DNA of 58,347 bases. Origin: Herbaspirillum frisingense GSF30. Lineage in GTDB: Bacteria; Pseudomonadota; Gammaproteobacteria; Burkholderiales; Burkholderiaceae_D. The DNA lies in NCBI RefSeq assembly GCF_000300975.2, contig NZ_AEEC02000033.1:1-58347 (forward strand), given 5' to 3'. Below the pieces are notes generated by a model. That model was not told the origin of the DNA. It saw only the letters and a program-made list of their open reading frames with translations, and did not search any database. Both the position numbers and the translations under genes were made by a program. Of the stretch, positions 9,086-17,011 are shown in pieces (positions within the stretch are counted from its first letter, which is position 1; every line of letters begins with the position of its first letter).

Positions 9086-10102
9086 TCAACGGCCGTCGAT
9101 CTGGGCCTGGGTGTAGAAGCCGTCGTCGACCAGCACCTTGACGTTCTCCTTGGTCAGCAGGATGGGCTTCAACAGCAGGCTGTCAACCTTCTTGAAGCCG
9201 TTGTCATACTGGGCGTTGTAGGTCGGCTTTTCGTTGCGCGCCAGTTGCACGGACAGGTTGGCGGCCTCGGTGGCGATCTGCTTCAGGGGCTTGTAGACGG
9301 TCATGGTCTGGGTACCGGCCACGACACGCTTGACGGCGGCCAGGTCGGCATCCTGGCCCGAGACCGGCACCTTGCCTGCCAGCTTCTGCGCGGCCAGTGC
9401 CTGGATCGCACCACCGGCGGTACCGTCATTGGAAGCGACGATGGCGTCGATCTTGTTGTTGTTGGCGGTCAGCGCATTCTCGACGATGGAGAGGGCTTCG
9501 GTCGGGTTCCATTCCTTGACCCATTGCTGGCCGACGATCTTGATGTCGCCCTTGTCGATGTAGGGCTTGAGGGCCTTCATCTGACCTTCGCGGAACATCT
9601 TGGCGTTGTTGTCGGTGGGCGAGCCGCCCAGCAGGAAGAAGTTGCCCTTGTTCTTGACCTTCAGGATGCCCTCGGCCTGCATTTCACCGACCTTCTCGTT
9701 GTCGAAAGAGATGTAGGCATCCACGTCGGCGTTGAGGATGAGGCGGTCATAGGACAGCACCTTGATGCCGGCTTTCTTGGCTTCCTTGATGGTGTTGGTC
9801 AGCACGGTGGCATTGAAGGGCACGATCACGATCACGTCCACGCCACGCGAGATCAGGTTCTCGATCTGGGAAATCTGGCGCTGTTCGCTGGCATCGGCCG
9901 ATTGCACGAACACCTTGGCACCCAGCTTCTCGGCAGCGGCGGTGAAGAAATCGCGGTCACGCGCCCAGCGCTCCACGCGCAGGTCGTCGATGGAAAAGCC
10001 GATCTTGGGATTCTTGGCGTCGGCCATGGCGCTACCGGCCACCATGGACAGGGTGGTCACGGTCATCAGCGCCAATACGGTCTTCTTCAGCATTGCCTTC
10101 AT
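9086..10102 (-). CDS. xylF: D-xylose ABC transporter periplasmic binding protein
   Basis: This 338-residue protein starts with a Sec signal peptide (MKAMLKKTVLALM, cleavage expected after SAMA near residue 27) followed by the type-I periplasmic sugar-binding fold (Peripla_BP_4). Features typical of XylF are the early KIGFSIDDLRVERW segment, the hinge region with VIVPFNAT, the segment VLSYDRLI, and the late VSGQDADLAAVKR block that contributes sugar-binding residues. A GGAG tract lies about nine bases before the ATG. It is the first gene of the transport operon and is divergent from xylR across a 331-base regulatory region. Confidence 0.94.
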   Translation of the reverse strand: MKAMLKKTVLALMTVTTLSMVAGSAMADAKNPKIGFSIDDLRVERWARDRDFFTAAAEKLGAKVFVQSADASEQRQISQIENLISRGVDVIVIVPFNATVLTNTIKEAKKAGIKVLSYDRLILNADVDAYISFDNEKVGEMQAEGILKVKNKGNFFLLGGSPTDNNAKMFREGQMKALKPYIDKGDIKIVGQQWVKEWNPTEALSIVENALTANNNKIDAIVASNDGTAGGAIQALAAQKLAGKVPVSGQDADLAAVKRVVAGTQTMTVYKPLKQIATEAANLSVQLARNEKPTYNAQYDNGFKKVDSLLLKPILLTKENVKVLVDDGFYTQAQIDGR

Positions 10103-10433
10103 AGTCCAGTCTCCGATTTGAATTAAATTTGATTATGATTTTTGAAGCGGCGCTGTCCGGTGGATGTGGAGGCCTGATCTGGTGCAAAAGCTTCCAAAGC
10201 CGCATGGGGCCGGGTAGGGCAGGGGACGAATGCGCCGCATGATGGTGCGAGGGGGATACTAGCCCCGGGCCAATCCCCTCTACAATTACGAAATTGACCA
10301 AACGGCTTAGTGATTCTTTTTGTTGCAGGAGCACATATCGGTCATTTCGACCACGGCTCGCTACAATTCGACACCTGAGCCCATCCAGACAAAAATGGCG
10401 CGCGCCAGCGACGCCACCCCAAGGAGACACAGC
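10103..10433. promoter_or_regulatory. xylF/xylR divergent control region
   Basis: This 331-base gap holds no gene and must carry both promoters. Possible XylR-like elements are GAAATTGACC at 10290-10299 and its near-inverse GGTCATTTC at 10340-10348. A direct repeat CTACAATT occurs at 10280-10287 and 10361-10368. The stretch 10120-10142, nearest xylF, is AT-rich and could hold its promoter. I could not assign -35/-10 hexamers with confidence. Confidence 0.45.
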
Positions 10434-11690
10434 GTGGCAAAAGTACCCACGGTGCACAGGATTGCGTTGCTCTTCAATGGCAACAAGATATTTGATCGGG
10501 AAATCATTTCCGGCATCGGCGAATACATCAGCAGTACCCGCGCTTCCTGGGACCTCTACCTGGAAGAGGATTTCCGCTGCCGTCCGCAAGGCATAGAGCG
10601 CTGGGCCGGACACGGCATCATCGCCGACTTCGATGACCCGGTCACCACCGCCGCGCTGGAAGGGGTGCAACTGCCGGTGGTGGCGATCGGCGGGTCCTAC
10701 GCCGATCCTTCCCAATATCCGGCCAACCGCCCTTATGTGGCGACCGACAATGTGAAGATGGTCAAGCTGGCCTACGACCACCTGATCGAGGCCGGCCTGC
10801 AGCATTTCGCCCTGTTCAGTCTGCCCGAGTCCGACTGCAACCGCTGGGCGCAGGAGCGCGAACGCATCTTCACCGGCCTGACCGCCGCCGACGGCATCGA
10901 AGGGCATATCTACCGGGGCGTGGGCACCAGCGCGCAATCCTGGGATACCGCCGTGGAACAGCAGATCGCCTGGGTGCGCAGCCTGCCCAAGCCGGTGGGC
11001 ATCATTGCAGTCACCGATGCCCGTGCGCGCCAGCTGCTGCAGGCTTGCCTGTTTGCCGGCATCGCCGTGCCCGAACAGGTGGCGCTGATCGGTATCGACA
11101 ACGATCCCCTGGCCCGCGTGCTGACGCGCATCCCGCTCAGTTCGGTGATCCAGGGCAGCGTGGAAATGGGCCGCACCGCTGCTCACCTGCTGCATCAGAT
11201 GCTGCATGGAGCGCGCTTTCCGGACACCCGCATCATGGTGCCGCCGGTGGGCATCAATGTCCTGGCCTCCAGTCGCCACGAGGTACGCAATCACCCGCAT
11301 GTGATGCAGGCGCTGCATTTCATCCGGCAATACGCCTGCCAGGGCATCAAGACCGATCAGGTGGCCGATTACGTGGGCATCTCACGGTCCTCGCTGGAAT
11401 GGTATTTCCGGCGCGAACTGGGACGCAGCGTCCATGATGAAATCCTGCGCTTCAAGCTGGAAGCCGCCAAGCGCATGCTGGAGCAGGCCGGCAGCCATGC
11501 CGCCGAGATCGCCGTGAGCTGCGGCTTCACCACCGTGCAATACATGCACGCCGTCTTCAAGCGCGAACTGGGCTGCACGCCCAGGGAATACCAGGAACAA
11601 TTCGTCGCCGGGCTGGAGCATTCCGCCGCTCCTGCACCACGGCAGAAAAAGAAAACCGCAGGGAACGCCCTCCTCACCTCCACAAAATGA
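10434..11690 (+). CDS. xylR: Xylose operon activator XylR (AraC family with sugar-binding domain)
   Basis: A 418-residue regulator with an N-terminal LacI/periplasmic-binding-like sugar domain (RIALLFNGNKIFDREIISG onward, with IIADFDDP, VAIGGSY, GIIAVTDARARQ and LIGIDNDPL) and a C-terminal AraC HTH pair (VADYVGISRSSLEWYFRRE and AEIAVSCGFTTVQYMHAVFK). This domain order and these segments are those of E. coli XylR, which activates xylose genes when xylose is bound. GTG at 10434 is chosen because AAGGAG lies seven bases upstream and homology begins immediately after; an earlier in-frame ATG (10395) has no comparable site. The C-terminus has a short lysine-rich tail. It is divergent from xylF and overlaps galM by four bases. 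Confidence 0.93.
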   Translation: MAKVPTVHRIALLFNGNKIFDREIISGIGEYISSTRASWDLYLEEDFRCRPQGIERWAGHGIIADFDDPVTTAALEGVQLPVVAIGGSYADPSQYPANRPYVATDNVKMVKLAYDHLIEAGLQHFALFSLPESDCNRWAQERERIFTGLTAADGIEGHIYRGVGTSAQSWDTAVEQQIAWVRSLPKPVGIIAVTDARARQLLQACLFAGIAVPEQVALIGIDNDPLARVLTRIPLSSVIQGSVEMGRTAAHLLHQMLHGARFPDTRIMVPPVGINVLASSRHEVRNHPHVMQALHFIRQYACQGIKTDQVADYVGISRSSLEWYFRRELGRSVHDEILRFKLEAAKRMLEQAGSHAAEIAVSCGFTTVQYMHAVFKRELGCTPREYQEQFVAGLEHSAAPAPRQKKKTAGNALLTSTK

Positions 11691-12751
11691 CCCATTTCAC
11701 CCTTTCCCACACCACCGCCGCCGACGGCATCCAGCTCTATACCCTGCGCAACCATACCGGCATGCGCGTGACCATCAGCGACCTCGGCGCCACCATGGTC
11801 AACTGGTGGGCGCCCGACCGCTATGGCCGCGAGGCCGACATCCTGCTGGGCTTCGACCGGGTGGAGCAATACCAGCGCAACCCGGCCTATTTCGGGGCCA
11901 TCGTCGGTCGCTGGGGCAACCGCATCGCCGGTGGCCGTTTCACCCTGGACGGCACGCCGCGACAGGTCGATTGCAACGAAGGCGAAAACCATCTGCATGG
12001 TGGCCGCGACGGTTTCCATGCCCAGCGCTGGCAGGTCCAGCCCGACCCGGAAGGCCTGCGCCTGATGCTGGTATCGCCCGACGGCCAGGCGGGCTTTCCC
12101 GGCACGGTGATGGCATCGGTACTCTATCGCCTGGACGACGATGGCCAGTTGCGCATCGACTACACCGCCACCAGCAATGCCGCCACCCCCATCAACCTGA
12201 CCTCGCACGCCTACTTCAACCTCAATGGCGGGGCCAGCGATATCCGTGACCACATCATCGCCATCGATGCCGACGCCTACCTGCAGGTGGATGCCAGCCT
12301 GATCCCGGAAGCACGCGCCGAGGTTGCCGGCAGCCCCTTCGATTTCCGGCAGCCGGCCCCCATCGGCCCGCGCCTGGACTGGCCCGATCCGCAGCTGAAA
12401 CTGGCCGGCGGCTTCGATCATTGCTATTGCCTGCGCAGCGAGCACGAACCGGTGCCCGGCGAGAGCCGTGTGGCGCAGACATTGCGTGAGGTCGCCACCG
12501 TCTACGAACCGGGTTCGGGACGCGAATTGCGTGTCTCCACCACCGAAATAGGCCTGCAGTTCTACAGCGGCAATTTCCTCTCCGGTGTGCAGGGCCGGGG
12601 CGAGCAGCCATATGCCATCCATGACGGCTTCTGCCTGGAAGCGCAGTCCTACCCGGACCAGGTCAACACACCCCTGAGCGAAGCGGTGATCCTCCGACCG
12701 GGTCAGGTCTATCGGCAGACCACGGTATATCGCCTGGGCGTGCGCGACTGA
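11687..12751 (+). CDS. galM: Aldose 1-epimerase (mutarotase)
   Basis: A 354-residue mutarotase that interconverts alpha and beta anomers of free aldoses. Active-site positions are visible: GRWGNRIAGGRF near 74-85, histidine 104 in NHLHGG, histidine 174 in LTSHAYFNL, aspartate 244 in GGFDH, and glutamate 318 in FCLEAQSYPDQ. The start codon overlaps the xylR stop (ATGA), so the two genes are translationally coupled. In this setting it most likely supplies the anomer of xylose preferred by the dehydrogenase, though galactose or glucose could also be substrates. No export signal is seen, so it should be cytoplasmic. Confidence 0.92.
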   Translation: MTHFTLSHTTAADGIQLYTLRNHTGMRVTISDLGATMVNWWAPDRYGREADILLGFDRVEQYQRNPAYFGAIVGRWGNRIAGGRFTLDGTPRQVDCNEGENHLHGGRDGFHAQRWQVQPDPEGLRLMLVSPDGQAGFPGTVMASVLYRLDDDGQLRIDYTATSNAATPINLTSHAYFNLNGGASDIRDHIIAIDADAYLQVDASLIPEARAEVAGSPFDFRQPAPIGPRLDWPDPQLKLAGGFDHCYCLRSEHEPVPGESRVAQTLREVATVYEPGSGRELRVSTTEIGLQFYSGNFLSGVQGRGEQPYAIHDGFCLEAQSYPDQVNTPLSEAVILRPGQVYRQTTVYRLGVRD

Positions 12752-12962
12752 AAGATTGAAATTTTTGAATAAAGCAGTCCTACATCCGCGTTACTGCTGA
12801 CTTGCCCTTCCTCTCTCTTTAGCCTCCTCCGATCGCGGTGCCGCTGAACGTGGCATCGCGTCCGCTCCCCGTACGCATCCATTTGTTGTTTTGGTGCTTC
12901 AGGTAACTCATCTGGGTGAACCTGTTTGCGTCCATGACTTGCGTTGGGGCTTACAATCCAAT

Positions 12963-12979
12963 AACCTAACGGTTAGGTT
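12963..12979 (+). promoter_or_regulatory. Palindromic operator upstream of DUF4160 gene
   Basis: Two 8-bp arms, AACCTAAC and GTTAGGTT, flank a single G and end one base before the ATG at 12981. A TACAAT hexamer at 12952-12957 is a good -10 candidate, which would place the palindrome over the transcription start, the position expected for an autorepressor. No convincing -35 at 17 bp was found. Confidence 0.6.
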
Positions 12980-12980
12980 T

Positions 12981-13406
12981 ATGAGAATCTGCAGCTACAA
13001 GGGTCTGGTCGTTTCCGTCTTCACCCGTGACGAGCACTGCCCGCCGCATGTCCATGTAGGTCACGAGCGTTGGGACGCGCGTTACCAGTTCAGTTTCTGG
13101 CATCACGGCGTGGCCTTGTGGGATGTGAGGCCCATGTGGTCTGCCCCCGGCATCGCGCTGCTGGAGGAGTTGAGGCAGGTGATCGAACAGCCGGACCATC
13201 TGCGGCGAGCGCGCCAGCGATGGTGGCAGAGCCGGGCTTCGGTCTGCCTCGATCACCAGCAGTGGGACCCGCGCCGGGAAGAAGTCGTCAGTCCCAGCGT
13301 TTTCCGGCGGCATGCCGTCGATATTGTGTGGGCGCGTTACGCACCTGAACGTGACAGCACCTTGATTCAACTCGCGGGGCAAGCCAGTCCCCTGGAGATA
13401 CAGTAA
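12981..13406 (+). CDS. DUF4160 family protein (possible toxin-antitoxin-like pair, first gene)
   Basis: A 141-residue protein beginning MRICSYKGLVVSVFTRDE and carrying the DUF4160 hallmark DEHCPPHVHV near 18-27, with a longer C-terminal part than most members (RHAVDIVWARY and a Gln-rich end). DUF4160 genes are commonly followed by DUF2442 genes, as here, and the pair is often listed among toxin-antitoxin-like modules without firm biochemistry. The frame is open from 12891, but the start at 12981 matches the family N-terminus and sits just after a palindrome. Its stop overlaps the next start (TAATG). No activity is claimed. Confidence 0.8.
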   Translation: MRICSYKGLVVSVFTRDEHCPPHVHVGHERWDARYQFSFWHHGVALWDVRPMWSAPGIALLEELRQVIEQPDHLRRARQRWWQSRASVCLDHQQWDPRREEVVSPSVFRRHAVDIVWARYAPERDSTLIQLAGQASPLEIQ

Positions 13407-13858
13407 TGACCATCATCAAAGCGAAGAAACGCGATAATCCGCCCGTCACCGAAGAGCTGCTCGCACAGGCCCTGGCCCGCGGCAGCAAACGCGCTGGCGC
13501 CGCCCTGCAGGCTACGGAGGTGGATTATCTTCCCGCCTTCGCAGCCATCGCCATCGGTTTTGCCGACAAGACCGCCGTCCTGCTGCCCATCGACAACTAC
13601 CCCGAGCTGGCCGAACTCAGTGCCGCCGAACTGGGGCGCATCGAACTGGGGTACGCCGGCAGTGCCTTGTGTCTGGAAGAGCGCGACCTGCATGTCTCCA
13701 TCGCCGGGCTGGTGGCCGCCAGCCCGGCCTTGATGAAACTGGCGTCGACGGTGGTCGCAACGCGCAACGGCAGCCGCAGTAGCGAGGCCAAGGTCCTGGC
13801 CGTGCGTGAAAATGGTAAGAAGGGCGGCCGGCCCCGCAAGCTGCCGCAGGACGTCTAG
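13406..13858 (+). CDS. DUF2442 family protein (partner of DUF4160 gene)
   Basis: A 150-residue protein. The middle section (about 50-100: FADKTAVLLPIDNYPELAELSAAEL, then ELGYAGSALCLEERDLHVSIAGL) follows the DUF2442 pattern of strands read against a target-binding fold. The N-terminus is basic and the C-terminus is a lysine/arginine tail with GKKGGRPRKLP, resembling an AT-hook-like DNA-contacting tail. That tail together with the palindrome upstream of the pair suggests that this member could be the DNA-binding autoregulator. Start overlaps the preceding stop, implying coupled translation. Function in this organism is not established. Confidence 0.78.
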   Translation: MTIIKAKKRDNPPVTEELLAQALARGSKRAGAALQATEVDYLPAFAAIAIGFADKTAVLLPIDNYPELAELSAAELGRIELGYAGSALCLEERDLHVSIAGLVAASPALMKLASTVVATRNGSRSSEAKVLAVRENGKKGGRPRKLPQDV

Positions 13859-14132
13859 CCCCTTGCTGGCAATACCCTGGTTCAACGGGGCCTCCCACTG
13901 TCGCCACCGCCACCATCGCCACCGCCACCACCGCATATCCGTCCGCTCTGCGACGGAATTCATTAGTTCGTCTAATATCCCCATTAAGCCCAGGTCAGCT
14001 AATCGCCTCCTGCGTGATGCGTCATCATGCGGGAGCTAATGCTCATGCACGGGCTCGCCTTGCTGCGTCCGTTTGCTCCCCCAGGGCTGCGTCCCGCCCT
14101 GATTTGTGTTCTCAACCCCGATGGCAGGAACC
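13859..14132 (+). promoter_or_regulatory. Intergenic region upstream of ior genes with CCACCG tract
   Basis: No gene is supported here. A low-complexity run of CCACCG/CCATCG units lies at about 13903-13932, and a short palindrome TGATGCGTCATCA at 14015-14027. An AT-richer stretch at about 13957-13987 could hold the promoter for the downstream molybdoenzyme operon, but no hexamers are assigned. Confidence 0.4.
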
Positions 14133-14744
14133 ATGGAACTCCAGATAAACGACAAGACTTACCAGATCACTTCCGACGCCGAGACACCCCTGCTCTGGGT
14201 GATCCGCGACGAACTGGGCATGACCGGTACCAAATACGGCTGCGGCCTGGCCCAGTGCGGGGCCTGCTCGGTCCTGGTCGATGGCGAGGTGCTGCGCTCC
14301 TGCGTCATGCCGGTGGGCGCCATGGCCGGCCGCAAGGTCAGCACCATCGAGGCGGTGAGCGCCGATCCGGTCGGCAAGCAGGTGGTCGACGCCTGGGTCA
14401 AGCACCAGGTTCCGCAATGCGGCTACTGCCAGTCCGGCCAGGTGATGGCCGCAACCGCGCTGTTGAAGCAGGTCGCCCAGCCCAGCGACGAGCAGATCGC
14501 TGCCGCCATGGTCAATCTGTGCCGCTGCGGCACCTACAATGCCATCAAGGCCGCCATGCACGACCTCTCCGGCAGCAAGGGCGCTCCTGCGGCAGCGGCA
14601 TCGACCCTGCCGGCAGCCCCCAGCGGCCCGGCCGGGGTCAACCAGACCACCGTCGCCGCCGCTGCCGTGGCGGGTATCGGTGCCGTGGCCGCCATCCAGT
14701 GGAGCCGCACGCAGAAGGCCAAGGCCGGAAAGGAGCAGGCATGA
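14133..14744 (+). CDS. iorA: Isoquinoline 1-oxidoreductase-type small subunit, two [2Fe-2S] clusters
   Basis: The electron-transfer subunit of a xanthine-oxidase-family molybdenum hydroxylase, 203 residues. The plant-type [2Fe-2S] motif is at KYGCGLAQCGACSVLVDGEVLRSC and the second cluster motif at CGYCQSGQ...LCRCGTYNAI. Known IorA proteins are about 150 residues; this one carries an extra Ala/Pro-rich tail of about 50 residues with a hydrophobic run (TVAAAAVAGIGAVAAI) followed by basic residues, which could be a membrane anchor. ATG 14133 has an AGGA tract close upstream; in-frame starts at 14106 and 14121 exist. It overlaps the large subunit by four bases. The natural substrate is unknown; members act on N-heterocycles or aldehydes. 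Confidence 0.86.
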   Translation: MELQINDKTYQITSDAETPLLWVIRDELGMTGTKYGCGLAQCGACSVLVDGEVLRSCVMPVGAMAGRKVSTIEAVSADPVGKQVVDAWVKHQVPQCGYCQSGQVMAATALLKQVAQPSDEQIAAAMVNLCRCGTYNAIKAAMHDLSGSKGAPAAAASTLPAAPSGPAGVNQTTVAAAAVAGIGAVAAIQWSRTQKAKAGKEQA

Positions 14745-16993
14745 ACCCCTCGCACGATCTTCCCGCCCAGGACCTGCCAGCCGATGGCGAGCCGGTCAAT
14801 GTCTCGCGCCGCCACTTTCTCCTGAGCTCCGCCGGCACCGCGGCCGGCTCTCTGGTACTGGGCTTTGCGCTACCGGCCGGCAACGCCCGGGCACAGGGCA
14901 GTGCGGCACCAGCGGCCGCCGGCACGCGGGTGCCGGCCTTCCTTGAGATCCGCCCGGACAACAGCATCCACCTGCAAAGCCCCTTCGTCGAAGGCGGCCA
15001 GGGCATCTTCACCGCCATGGCCCAGATCGTGGGCGAGGAGCTCGACGCCGATCCAGCCGGCTTCGTCGTGCACAACGCCCCCGCCAACGACCAGTACAAG
15101 GTCATGGACATCGGTATTCGCATCACCGGCGGCAGCATGTCGGTGCGTACCAGCTATCCCACCATGCGTCGCGTGGGCGCGCTGGCGCGCCATTTGCTGA
15201 TGCAGGCGGCCGCTACGCAATGGAAGGTGCCGCTGGAGAGCCTGTCCACCGAGCCAGGCCGCGTGGTGCATGCCGCCAGCGGCCGCTCGCTGAGCTATGG
15301 CGAACTTGCTCCCAAGGCGCTGGACCTGCCCAATCCGCCGCTGGACACCATCAAGCTCAAGCAAGACAGCCACTTCCGCTGGATCGGCAAGCCCCTCGCG
15401 CGCCTGGACGTGCTGGACAAGTCCACCGGTCGCACCCTCTACGGCATCGATACCCAGGTGGAGAACATGCTCCAGGCCGCCGTACAGCACGCGCCGCGCC
15501 TGGGCCTGGAAGTCGGAAGCATCCGCAACGAGGCCGAGGTGCGCAAGATGAATGGCGTGCATTCGGTGCACCGCCTGCCTGGTGCGGTGGCCGTGGTGGC
15601 CGAGCGCTGGTGGAACGCCAAACGCGCCGTCGAAGCCCTGCAGGTGGACTGGAGCGACCCTGGCCCGGCGCCGGACCGCCGCTATGTGCCGGCGGACTTT
15701 TCCACCGAACAATTCGCTGCGCAACTGGCCAGCTCCACCGCTGCCGTTGATGAGGCCGAGAACGAAGGCGATGTGAACAAGGCCATCGCCGGTGCCAAGA
15801 CCGTGGTGCAGGCCAGCTACCGCAGCCAGTACCTGAATCACGCGCAACTGGAGCCGCCTTCGGCCACCGCCCGTTTCAATCCCGATGGTACGCTTGAAAT
15901 GTGGATCCCCAACCAGGCGCCCGAGATGTTCCAGGGCGCCATCGCCAAGCAGACCGGCTTGCCGCCGGAAAAGATCCAGATCCACTCGCCGCTGCTGGGC
16001 GGCTTCTTCGGCCGCCATTTCCTCTACGAGAGCGCCATGGTATTCCCGCAGGCGATCCAGCTGGCCAAGGCGGTCGGTCGCCCGGTCAAGGTGATCTGGA
16101 GCCGCGAGGAAGAGTTCGCCCGCGACACCATGCGGCCCATGGCGGTCGTGCAGTTCCGCGCTGGCCTGGATGAAAAGGGCTTCCCCATCGCCATCGAAGC
16201 CATCAGCGCCACCGAAGGCCCCACCGAATCGATTGCCAACAAGCGCAACAAGATCGATCCGACCGCCCTCGAAGGCCTGGCCGGCAAGTCCTACCAGTTC
16301 GCCCACAAGCGCATCGGCCAGCGTTTCGTCAAGAATCCGCCGGTACTGGGCTACTGGCGTTCGGTGGGCAACTCGATGAATGACTTCTTCTACGAAGCCT
16401 TCCTCGACGAGATCGCCGACAAGGGCGGCCAGGACCCCTATGAAATGCGCCTGCGCCTGCTGCAGGGCAACGAGCGCCTGACCACGCTGCTGCGGGCAGC
16501 CGTCGATCTGTCCGGCGGCTGGAAGCGCGGCCCCTTCACCGCGCCCGACGGCACCCGTCGCGCCCGTGGCGTGGCCATGGCCAAGGCCTTCGGCACCGAG
16601 ACTGCGGCCATCGCCGAAGTCTCCATCGAGAACGGCCAGGTCCGCGTGCACGACATCTGGGAAGCCATCGACCCCGGCCGCATCGTCAACCCGGCCATCG
16701 TCGAAGCCCAGGTCAACAGCGCCGTTTCGCTGGGCCTGTCGCAGGTCTTGCTGGAAGAAGTGGTCTACAAGGAAGGGGCCAGGATGGCGCGCAACTACGA
16801 CCTCTATCCCATCCTGCCGCCCCAGCGAATGGCTCGCGTGCATGTGAAGGTCATCGAGAGCGGCGCCAAGATGGGCGGCATCGGCGAGCCCCCATTGCCG
16901 GCCGTGCCACCCGCCGTGGCCAATGCGGTCGCACACCTGACCGGCCAGCGCATCCGCAGCATGCCGCTGTCCCATTACACCTTCAAGGCCTGA
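14741..16993 (+). CDS. iorB: Isoquinoline 1-oxidoreductase-type molybdopterin subunit, Tat-exported
   Basis: This 750-residue catalytic subunit binds the molybdopterin cytosine dinucleotide-type cofactor of the xanthine oxidase family. It begins with a Tat signal (SRRHFLLSSAGTAAG, twin arginines 23-24, AxA-type site near 50), so the folded enzyme should be exported to the periplasm. The aldehyde-oxidase a/b-hammerhead region follows (STGRTLYGIDTQVENML), and the catalytic glutamate lies near the end in GIGEPPLPAVPPA. GGAG precedes the ATG, which overlaps the iorA stop. With IorA and the downstream cytochrome c it forms a periplasmic hydroxylase or aldehyde dehydrogenase feeding electrons to the respiratory chain. 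Substrate not identifiable from sequence. Confidence 0.9.
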   Translation: MNPSHDLPAQDLPADGEPVNVSRRHFLLSSAGTAAGSLVLGFALPAGNARAQGSAAPAAAGTRVPAFLEIRPDNSIHLQSPFVEGGQGIFTAMAQIVGEELDADPAGFVVHNAPANDQYKVMDIGIRITGGSMSVRTSYPTMRRVGALARHLLMQAAATQWKVPLESLSTEPGRVVHAASGRSLSYGELAPKALDLPNPPLDTIKLKQDSHFRWIGKPLARLDVLDKSTGRTLYGIDTQVENMLQAAVQHAPRLGLEVGSIRNEAEVRKMNGVHSVHRLPGAVAVVAERWWNAKRAVEALQVDWSDPGPAPDRRYVPADFSTEQFAAQLASSTAAVDEAENEGDVNKAIAGAKTVVQASYRSQYLNHAQLEPPSATARFNPDGTLEMWIPNQAPEMFQGAIAKQTGLPPEKIQIHSPLLGGFFGRHFLYESAMVFPQAIQLAKAVGRPVKVIWSREEEFARDTMRPMAVVQFRAGLDEKGFPIAIEAISATEGPTESIANKRNKIDPTALEGLAGKSYQFAHKRIGQRFVKNPPVLGYWRSVGNSMNDFFYEAFLDEIADKGGQDPYEMRLRLLQGNERLTTLLRAAVDLSGGWKRGPFTAPDGTRRARGVAMAKAFGTETAAIAEVSIENGQVRVHDIWEAIDPGRIVNPAIVEAQVNSAVSLGLSQVLLEEVVYKEGARMARNYDLYPILPPQRMARVHVKVIESGAKMGGIGEPPLPAVPPAVANAVAHLTGQRIRSMPLSHYTFKA

Positions 16994-17011
16994 TGGCGGA
17001 CTGACGCATCC

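Noticed and set aside
10032..11330. A 432-codon minus-strand open frame opposite xylR and across the promoter region
   Set aside because: Composition is that of an antisense shadow and it would cross the xylF start and control region.
13903..13932. CCACCG/CCATCG tandem units considered as a CRISPR or satellite array
   Set aside because: Units are only six bases with no spacers, so it is a simple low-complexity tract.
14870..16975. A 701-codon open frame on the minus strand opposite iorB
   Set aside because: Low-complexity His/Asp/Gly-rich translation with no motif; the plus strand carries the Tat signal and molybdoenzyme motifs.
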